Origin: Aegilops tauschii subsp. strangulata
Lineage: Eukaryota > Streptophyta > Magnoliopsida > Poales > Poaceae
Direction of reading: 5' to 3'
DNA length: 64,000 nucleotides
NCBI RefSeq assembly: GCF_002575655.3
Contig: NC_053037.3
Span: forward strand, 446,555,793 to 446,619,792
The notes under the pieces were generated by a model, which was not told where the DNA came from, made no database searches, and saw only the letters and a list, made by a program, of their open reading frames with translations. Shown here piece after piece: positions 55,813 through 64,000 of this stretch. Made by a program: the position numbers and the translations under genes. Positions within the stretch are counted from its first letter, which is position 1. Each line of letters begins with the position of its first letter.

Positions 55813-58407
55813 AACATCCCCAAGCTTAATTCCTACTCGTCCTCAAGTAGCTAAATGATAAAAACATAATTTTGGATGTGGAATGCTGCCTAACATGTTC
55901 ATCACACATTCTTTTCTTTTGTAGTATGGAAATTTGGACTTTTATATGATTCAAAGAATAGTCTAGTTTTAACATGAAGATTTCAATACTCAAGCATGTC
56001 AACAAGCAACCATGCCTTTCAAAATATCAACACTAAAGAAAGTTATCCCTAGCCCATCATGCTCAATCATTGATCCATTCATGAAACACACTTGCATATT
56101 ATCTACATCCAATGCTCAAGTACGATCATTGTTCCCCTTAGTTGCTGCTTTATAAGAGAAGATGGAGACTCAAAAATAAAATAAAAATGGCATATAGTAA
56201 ATAGATAGGCCCTTCGCAGAGGGAAGTAGGGATTTGTAGAGGTGCCACAGCTCAAAGCTAAAATTGAGAGATAAAAGAATTGAGAGGCATACTTTTCCCA
56301 TCAACGAAAACGACCGAGTAATTCCCAACACTTTCCATGCTAGATATACCATAGGCGGTTCCCAAACAGAAAATAAAGGTTATTCCTTTTTTCCACCATT
56401 CTTTCACAACCCATGCTAGCCGTATCCACATGTGCCTTCCATACCAACACTTTCCAAGGAATTTATTTTTTGAAAACATAAAGTAAATTTCTTTTTCATT
56501 TCGGGACTGGGCATCCCTATTACTACCATACTCTCGTGCAATGACAAGTGAATAAACACTCATCTTGAGAATAGCACATCTAGCATGGAAAATATTGGCC
56601 ACCCCCTGCCGCTTCATGAGCGGTACGAGCACACAAAAAGGAATTTTAATTTGAAAATTAGAGATGGCACATACAAATTTGCTTAGAACGGCACATGAAT
56701 ACCGCATATAGGTAGGTATGGTGGACTCATATGGCAAAACTGGGTTTAAAGATTTTGGATGCACAAGTAGTATCTCTACTTAGTACAAGTGGAGGCTAGC
56801 AAAATTATTAAGAAGCAACCAACCAAGAAACAAAAAATCACATAACCGAGCATTAAGCATAACTAACACCGAATAATGCAACACAAGTAGGATATAAATT
56901 CATTGCATAACTATTGACTTTCGTGCTTGCATAGGGAATCACAAACCTTAACACCAATATTCTTAATAAAACATAATTACTCACCAACATAACTCACATA
57001 TCACTATCATCATATCTCAAAATATTACAAAGAATCAAGTTTATTCTGTCCAATGATGTTCATGTAAGTTTTTATTATATACCTCTTGAATATCTATCAC
57101 TTTGGGACTAGTTTCATATGTTGCAATTGCTTTTGACAAGCTCAAACAATCTAAGTGAAGAACATGAGCATAAAAAAATTCATCTCTCAAAATAATATAA
57201 GTGAAGCATGAGAGAATTTCTGAAAATTACTAACTCTCAAATAAATCTAAGTGAAGCATGAGAGCATTTCTTCAAAGCACACCATGCTAAAAAAGATATA
57301 CGTGAAGTACTAGAACAATTCCATAGCTCAAAAAATTTAAGTGAAGTATAGAGAGCAATTCTATCAAAACATAGCATAATTTTGGCTCTCTCAAATAGGT
57401 GTGTGCAGCAAGTATAGATGACACAAACTAAAAAGCAAAACAAGCAAAGACTCATACAAGACGCTCCAAGCAAAACTCATGATATATGACGAATAAAAAT
57501 ATATCTCCAAGTAAATACCAATGGTCGTTAGAAGAAAGAGGGGATGCTTTCTGAGGCATCCCCAAGATTAGTTGCTTGGTTCTCCTTGAATATTAACTTG
57601 GGGTGCCATGGGGCATCCCCAAGCTTAGGCTCTTCTTACTCCTTATTCCTTCATCCATCATGATCTTACCCAAAACTTGAAAACTTCAATCACACAAAAC
57701 TCACCAAAACCTTCGTGAGATCCGTTAGTATAAGAAAGAAAATCACTACTATAAGTACTGTTGCAACCCATTCATATTTTATTCTTGTATTATATCTACT
57801 GTATTCCAACTTTTCTATGGCAAAAACTCTAAGTATTGTTGCCAACTCATTCATATTTTATTTTTGCATTATTCTACTGTGTTCCAACTTTGCTATGGCT
57901 CATACCCCCCGATACAACCCATAGATTCATCAAAATAAGAACACAATGCAAAGAAAAAGAATCTGTGAAAAACAGAACAATTTGTAGTAATCTGAAAACT
58001 TCGTATCTTCTGTAACTCCAAAAATTCTGAAAAATTAGGACAACGTAGGCAATTTGTATATCAATATTGTGTAAAAAATTCAGAATTTTATCATGCTTCT
58101 GTAATTTTAAACAATTCTGCTACTGGCGCACAAAGTTTGTGTTTTTCAACAAGATCGAATCAACTATCACCCAACATGATCCCAAAGGTTTTACTTGCAC
58201 AAACATGAATTAAAACATAAAAAACACAATCATAACAGTAGCATAATTGTACAAACACTCAAGAACAGGAAGAAAAAGGTAAAAATAAATTTTATTCATT
58301 GGGTTGCCTCCCAACAAGCGCTATCGTTTTATGCCTCTAGCTAGACATAATGCATAGATCTAAGTATTGTCATCTTTAGTTCCTGATCCATGGGATGCCC
58401 TCATGAT
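55813..58407 (-). other. E6 non-coding 3' region with conserved block and two purine-tract motifs
   Basis: 55813-55832 is the 3' purine tract (plus-strand 'acatccccaagcttaattcc'). About 56195-56815 is similar to E5 at 24770-25385. Near 57618-57636 'ggggcatccccaagcttagg' repeats the purine-tract core internally. A 168-codon frame at 56258-56764 overlaps the conserved block, but the matching E5 frame is broken, so I do not call a gene. Confidence 0.5.
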
Positions 58408-59428
58408 TTATTCATATGGTGGCTTAATTATTGTTCTAGGGAAGTGTTCCATTCCCTTTCTTAGTGGAAATTGAAATTTAATATTGCCTTCTTTCATATC
58501 AATCACCGCACCAATAGTACGTAAAAACAGTCTACCAAGTATAACTGGACAAGACGGATTGCAATCAATATCAAGAACAATAAAATCTATGGGCACATAA
58601 TTCCTATTTGCAAGAATAAGAACATCATTAATTCTTCCCATAGGCTTTTTAATAGTGGAATCCGCCAAGTGCGAATTAAGAGAACACTCTTCAATATCGG
58701 TAAGACCAAGCACATCACATAAATATTTCGGAATTGTGGAAACACTAGCACCCAAATCACATAAACCAAAACACTCATAATTTTTAATCTTGACTTTGAT
58801 AGTAGGTTCCCATTCATCATGCATTTTTCTAGGAATTGAGTTTCTAATTCCAACTTTTCTTCCAAAGCTTTCATCATGGCATCTACGATATGTTTAGTAA
58901 ACGCTTTATTTTGTTCATAAGCATGGGTGAATTTATCATGGATTGCAACAAAGAAAAACAATCAATCAAAGAGCAATTATCATAATATTTTTAATCCAAA
59001 AGAGTGGGCACATCACTAGTTAAAGTTTTGACCTCTCCAAAACCACTTTTATCAATTTTTTCATCAAGATTTTCACCCTCCGAATTATAGGGACGCCTTA
59101 TAACTAAAGTTGACTCGTCTTTAGTCCCTTTATCATCAATTTTAATTTTACTAAACAAGGAATCAATAGAAGAAAAACCAATCACTTTAAGATCTTCATC
59201 TTTTGTATCTTCTAAAGAGATTGGTTTAGCAGCCATTTGATTTACTAGGGTGGCTTGTGCATCGAATATTTTGCCTAGCAAAATTTCAGCAAAAGCACAC
59301 TTAGATTGGAGATTACAAACTTCCCTACTAATATCATCAAGTTGTTTTGTTATAGCATCTAGCACAATAGAGTGTTTCTTAGTACTTTTCTCAAATTTCA
59401 AGCAAAATATTGGGTTAAGGAACATCAT
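58408..59428 (-). pseudogene. E6 gag C-terminus and protease remnant
   Basis: 59428-58991 is an open frame of 145 residues with 'KQLDDISREVCNLQSKCAFA' and an acidic tail. It corresponds to the C-terminal part of Athila-like gag, brought close to the leader by deletion of the gag core. After frame changes, 58824-58408 encodes a protease: active site 'GLCDLGASVSTIPKYL', then 'VILGRLFLRTIGAVID' and the C-terminal 'KGMEHFPRTII'. No RT follows. It differs clearly from the E5 protease ('ALCDLGAGVSIMPLSLY'), so E5 and E6 are separate families. Confidence 0.65.
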
Positions 59429-59662
59429 AATATTTTCTTTGAGGCATCATGACTACGCAAACAAGATTTCACACAAAAATAGATCTGACGAGAAAACGGT
59501 GAACAAAAACGGGGCGAATAAAACGGCAATTTTTTGTGAAGTGGGGGAGATGAACAAGAGGCAAATGGCAAATAATGTAAATTGCAAGGAGATGAGATTT
59601 GTGACTAGGAACCTGATAGATGTTGATGATGTCTCCCCAGCAACGGCGCCAGAAATTCCTTT
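59429..59662 (-). other. E6 leader and primer-binding site
   Basis: On the minus strand, after the 5' LTR comes a short spacer and 'tggcgccgttgctgggga' (59634-59651), the Athila-type PBS. The following leader has phrases shared with the E7 leader ('cattacattatttgccat', 'tctcccccacttc'). Confidence 0.65.
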
Positions 59663-60918
59663 TGATGTCACTTGAACTACGTCGGTATTTCCCCAAAGAG
59701 GAAGGGATGATGCAACACAACTACGGTAGGTATTTCCCTCAGTTATGAAACCAAGGTATCAATCCAGTAGGAGAACCAAGCAACACTATGTAAACGGTAC
59801 CTGCACACAAAGAACAAATACTTGAAACCCGACGCTTATTAGGGGTTGTCAATCCCTTTTTGGGGTAACCGCGCCAGAAATTGTCAAGTTGACGGGATAA
59901 CATTGTGATAGATTGCCTAAATAGATCTCGATAAAATGCGAAATAAAATAAGTAATAAAAAGTGCAGCAAGGTATTTTTTTAGTTTTTGGAATAATAGAT
60001 CTGAAAACAAAAGCAAATAAAAATAGATCTCAAAGCAAATATGATAAAGAATAGACCCAGAGGTCATAGATTTCACTTGTAGCTTCTCACAAGGAATAGC
60101 ACATGGTGGGTAAACAAATTACTGTTGTGCAATTGATAGAACCTCAAATAATTATGACGATATCCAGTCAATGATCAATATATAGGCATCATCTCCAAGA
60201 TTAGTAGACCGACTCCTGCCTGCATCTACTACTATTACTCCACACATCGACCGCTACCCAGCATGCATCTAGTGTATTTAGTTCATAGAGAAATGGGGCA
60301 ATGCAATAACAACGATGACATGATGTAGACGATATCTATTCATGTAGGAATAGCCCCATCTTGTTATCCTTAATAGCAACGATTCATACATGTCTTGCTG
60401 CCCCTTCTGTCAGTGGGAAAGAACACCGCACGATCGAACCCATCACAAAGAATCTCTTCCCATGGCAAGAAAAATCGATCTAGTTGGCCTAACTAAACCA
60501 AAGATTCGAAGAAGAAATACAAGGCTATAAATAATCATGCATATAAGAGAAAAAAGAAGACTCAAATAATACTAATGGATAAACAATCTGATCATAAACT
60601 CAAAGTTCGTCGGATCCCAACAAACACACCGCAAAAAGAGTGACATCAAAGAGATCTGCAAGAGACCATTGTTTGAGAATCAAAAGAGAGAGAGAGAGAG
60701 AGAGGAAGCCATCTAGATACTACCTACTGACCTGTAGGTCTACAATGAACTACTCACGCATCATCGGAGAAGCACCAATGAGGATGATGAACCCCTCCGT
60801 GATGGTGTCTAGATTGGATCTTGTGGTTCTGGAATTTGCGGTGGCTAGTGTTTCGTCGACTCCCCTAGGATTTTTGGAATATTTGGGTATTTATAGGGCG
60901 AAGAGGCGGTGCAGGAGG
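59663..60918 (-). repeat. E6 5' LTR, truncated at E7
   Basis: Matches 47493 onward. It includes an (AG)n run at about 60685-60704 that is longer than in the 3' copy. It ends at 'ggtgcaggagg', where the TG of E7 begins; the remaining terminus is not in the window. Confidence 0.8.
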
Positions 60919-62509
60919 TGATACGTCTCCAACGTATCTATAATTTTTTATTGTTCCATGCTATTATATTATCTGTTTTGGATGTTTTATATGCATCAAT
61001 ATGCTATTTTATATTATTTTTGGGACTAACCTATTAACCTAGAGCCCAATGTCAGTTTCTATTTTTCCTTGTTTTAGAGTTTCGTAGAAAAGTTATACCA
61101 AACGGAGTCTAGATGGAATGAAACTTTCGCGATGATTTTTCTTGCAACAGAAGACATCTAGAGGACTTGGAGTGCAAGTCAGGGAAGCCACGAGGCAGCC
61201 ACAAGATCGGAGGGCGCGCCCAGGGGGGTAGGGCGCGCCCCCACCCTTGTGGGCCCCTCGTGACTCCACCGACCTATTTCTTCCGCCTATATATTCTCAA
61301 ATATTCCAAAACCTACCAGGAGAGCCACGAAAATACTTTTCCACCGCCGCAACCTTCTGTACCCATGAGATCCCATCTAGGGGCCTTTCCGGTGTCCTGC
61401 TGGAGGTGGATTCGATCATGGAGGGCTTCTACATCAACACCATTGTCTCTCTGATGAAGCATGCATAGTTTACCGCAGACCTACAGGTCCATAGCTACTA
61501 TCTAGATGGCTTCTTCTCTCTCTTTGATTCTTAATACCATGTTCTCCTCGATGTTCTTGGAGATCTATTCTATGTAATACTCTTTTGCGGAGTGTTTGCC
61601 GAGATCCGATGAATTGTGGATTTATGATCAGCTTATCTAAGAATATTATTTGAATATTATTTGAATTCTTATATATGCATGATTTGATATCTTTGCAAGT
61701 CTCTTCGAACTATCGATTGGTTTGGCCAACTAGATCGGTTTTTCTTGCAATGGGAGAAGTGCTTAGCTTTGGGTTCAATCTTGCGGTGCTCGATCCTAGT
61801 GACAGAAGGGGAACCGACACATATTGAATAGTTGCCATCGAGGATAACAAGATGGGGTTTTCATCATAGTGCTTGAGTTTATCCCGCTACATCATCTCAT
61901 CTTACTTAATGCATTACTCGGTTCTTATGAACTTAATACTCTAGATGCAGGCAGGAGTCGGTCGATGTGTGGAGTAATAGTAGTAGATGCGGGCAGGAGT
62001 CGGTCTACTTGATACGGACGTGATGCCTATATTCATGATCATTGCCTTAGATATCGTCATAACTTTGCACTTTTCTATCAATTGCTCAGTAGTAATTTGT
62101 TCACCCACCGTAATATTTTCTATCTTGAGAGAAGCCTCTAGTGAAACCTATGGCCCCCGGGTCTATTTTCCATCATATAGGTTTCTGATCTACGATTTTA
62201 GTTTCCTATTTACATCATTTGCAATCTTTTACTTTCTGTTCCATAAACCAAAAATACCAAAAATATTACTTTACCGTTTATCCATCTCTATCAGGTCTCA
62301 CTTTGCAAATAACCGTGAAGGGATTGACAACCCCTTTATCACGTTGGGTGCAAGTTGGTGTTTGTTTGTGTAGGTATTCGGTGACTTGTGCGTTGCCTCA
62401 TACTGGATTGATACCTTGGTTATCAAAACTGAGGTAAATACTTACTCTACTTTGCTGCATCACCCTTTCCTCTTCAAGGGAAAAACCAACGCAAGCTTAA
62501 GAGGTAGCA
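60919..62509 (+). repeat. E7 5' LTR
   Basis: 1591 bp from 'tgatacgtctccaacg' to 'aagaggtagca'. A 'cctatatatt' TATA-like box lies near 61288 and a GC-rich hairpin 'gggcgcgcccagg...gggcgcgcccc' at about 61211-61241. Confidence 0.8.
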
Positions 62510-62520
62510 GGAAGAATTTC

Positions 62521-62538
62521 TGGCACCGTTGCCGGGGA
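62521..62538 (+). other. E7 primer-binding site
   Basis: 'tggcaccgttgccgggga' eleven bases after the LTR. A second, related copy ('gcgccgttgctgggga') occurs about 70 bp downstream at 62593-62608. Confidence 0.7.
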
Positions 62539-62813
62539 GATTTACGCCAAGTCAAGTCAAGATTTGATCTCCCGTCAACTTGCCAATTTCTTGCGCCGTT
62601 GCTGGGGAGATCTACACCAAGCCAAGACATACCAAGTACCCACCATAAACTCTCATCTCTCGCATTACATTATTTGCCATTCGCATCTCGTTTTCCTCTC
62701 CCCCACTTCTAAAACGGTTTTCGAAAAGATTTGCCTTTTCTTCGCCCCTCTTCCGTTCATCTTCTCCGCTTGCCTTTTGTGTGCTCGTGTGTTGGATTGC
62801 TTGCTTTGTCACG

Positions 62814-64000
62814 ATGACACAAGAGAATACCAAATTGTGCGACTTTTCCAACACCAATAATAATGATTTTATTAGTACTCCAATTGCTCCCGCTACTAAT
62901 GCGGAATCTTGTGAAATCAACACCACTTTGCTGAATCTTGTTACGAAAGATCAATTTTCTGGCGTTCCCAATGAAGATGCCGCATCCCATCTTAATAATT
63001 TCGTTGATTTGTGTGATATGCAAAAGAAAAAAGATGTGGATAATGATATTGTTAAATTGAAGTTATTTTCGTTTCACTTCGAGACCGTGCTAAAACTTGG
63101 TTTTCATCTTTGCCTAAAAATAGTATTGATTCATGGAATAAGTGTAAAGATGCTTTTATTTCCAAGTATTTTCCTCCCGCTAAGATCATCTCCCTTAGGA
63201 ACGATATTATGAATTTTAAGCAACTTGATCATGAACATATTGCACAATCTTGGGAGAGGATGAAATTGATGATACGAAATTGCCCTACTCATGGTTTGAA
63301 TTTGTGGATGATTATACAAAAAAATTATGCCGGATTGAATTTTGCTTCTAGAAATCTTTTAGATTCGGCTGTGGGAGGTACTTTTATGGAAATTACGTTA
63401 GGAGAAGCTATCAAACTCCTAGATAATATTATGGTTAATTATTGTCAATGGCATACCGAAATATCTTCCACTAGTAAAAAAAGTGCATGCAATTGAAGAG
63501 ATTAATGTTTTGAGTGGAAAGATGGATGGGCTTATGAAACTATTTGCTAGCAAGGGTGCTGCTATTTATCCTAATTATATGCCTTTGTCTACTTTGATTG
63601 AGAATAATAATGAATCTATGGATGTGAATTTTGTTGCTAGGAACAATTTTGGTAATAACGCGTATAGAGGCAATTTTAATCCTATAGGTCGTTCCCTAGT
63701 AATTCCTCTAATAATTATGGCAATTCCTACAACAACTCTTATGGAAATTATAATAATATGCCCTCTGAATTTGAGAATAGTGTTAAAGAATTTATGAGTT
63801 CGCAAAAGAATCTCAATGCTTTGATTGAAGAAAAATTGCTTAAGATTGATGATTTGGCTAGGAACGTGGATAGTCTCTTGATGTTGATTCTTTGAAACTT
63901 AGATCTATTCCACCCAAGCATGATATCAATGAGTCTCTCAAAGCTATGAGAATTTCCATTGATGAGTGCAAAGAAAGAACCGCTAAGATGCGTGCAAAGA
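62814..64000 (+). pseudogene. E7 gag, frameshifted, incomplete at window edge
   Basis: ATG 62814 opens 'MTQENTKLCDFSNTNNNDF' and 'VTKDQFSGVPNEDAASHLNN', an Athila-type gag N-terminus. The frame shifts near 63073; the gag core continues at 63110-63496 ('SWNKCKDAFISKYFPPAKII', 'IAQSWERMKLMIRNCPTHGL'). It shifts again near 63485 into 'INVLSGKMDGLMKLFASKG' and near 63690 into an Asn/Tyr/Gly-rich linker. A stop occurs near 63892. At least three indels and a stop make this a pseudogene. No protease is reached before the edge. Confidence 0.75.

Larger units (their letters stand above)
47493..60918 (-). mobile_element. E6: Athila-like non-autonomous element, host of E8, cut by E7
   Basis: The 3' LTR starts at 47493 ('tgatgtcgcttgaactacg') and the 5' LTR at 59663 ('tgatgtcacttgaactacg'), in minus orientation shown by the PBS next to 59663. 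The 3' LTR is interrupted by the Copia E8. The 5' LTR stops at 60918, where E7's LTR begins. The internal region (55813-59662, 3.85 kb) has only a short gag-like and protease remnant. The left target 5-mer is TACAT (47488-47492); the right one is outside the window or lost. It is related to but distinct from E5. Confidence 0.8.
60919..64000 (+). mobile_element. E7: Athila-like Gypsy element, 5' part only
   Basis: Starts with LTR 60919-62509, then PBS and a broken gag that runs off the window. Its LTR is related to that of E6 in reverse orientation, for example the shared 'tgatacgtctccaacgtatc' start and the 'ctcctgcctgcatcta' region. It interrupts the E6 5' LTR. The rest of the element lies beyond 64000. 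Confidence 0.8.

Noticed and set aside
56258..56764. 168-codon frame in the block conserved between E5 and E6
   Set aside because: The matching E5 stretch is broken in every frame, so coding constraint is not shown; reported as a conserved block instead.
60685..60704. (AG)n run as a promoter element
   Set aside because: Simple microsatellite expansion inside an LTR; the other LTR copy has a shorter run.

Overview
The window looks like gene-poor chromosomal DNA from a Triticeae grass (wheat, Aegilops or barley type). It holds one recognisable host gene. Almost everything else is nested LTR retrotransposons of kinds that fill these genomes: Tat-like and Athila-like Gypsy, an Angela/WIS-like Copia, a chromovirus-like gag element and a LINE. 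I assign species and families by pattern recognition only.

Layout. 1-4200: low-complexity intergenic DNA with a CACTA-like subterminal stretch and an unassigned LTR-like block. 4539-7004 (minus): a three-exon gene for a 338-residue mitochondrial protein resembling plant GAMETE CELL DEFECTIVE 1 (GCD1). 7686-42806: a 35-kb nested block. The outer element E3 (minus, TSD AATGG) was hit by E1 (13002-21481, plus, imperfect TSD GAAGG/AAAGG) and by E2 (22534-41878, plus, TSD GAGTC). E2 was then hit by E5 in its 5' LTR (22895-31657, minus, TSD ACCCT) and by E4 in its accessory gene (35309-38647, minus, TSD TCCTT). 42807-47492: mixed repeats and a 5'-truncated LINE (minus). 47493-60918: Athila-like E6 (minus), inserted in the LINE and carrying a decayed Copia element E8 (48844 to about 55790) in its 3' LTR. 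60919 to the end: the 5' LTR and broken gag of another Athila-like element, E7 (plus).

How parts relate. E1 and E3 are one family in opposite orientations. E1 keeps gag-PR-RT-RH-archaeal-type RH-INT, but with catalytic substitutions, a frameshift and stops. E3 and E2 have no pol and would depend on a partner. All three carry an antisense gene between the pol end and the 3' LTR. In E2 and E3 it is a long coiled-coil gene with spliceosomal-type introns, at least one apparently at a shared position and phase. In E1 the same slot holds an intact 333-codon antisense ORF with an AT-hook and a B3-like DNA-binding domain, behind its own TATA box. This antisense cargo slot is the most interesting feature of the window. 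E4 (gag-protease only) and E5/E6 (no RT or integrase) are further non-autonomous designs.

I saw no tRNA, rRNA or CRISPR feature. Boundaries supported by target-site duplications are firm. Family names, the host-gene name and domain calls are from memory of family features, without database searches.
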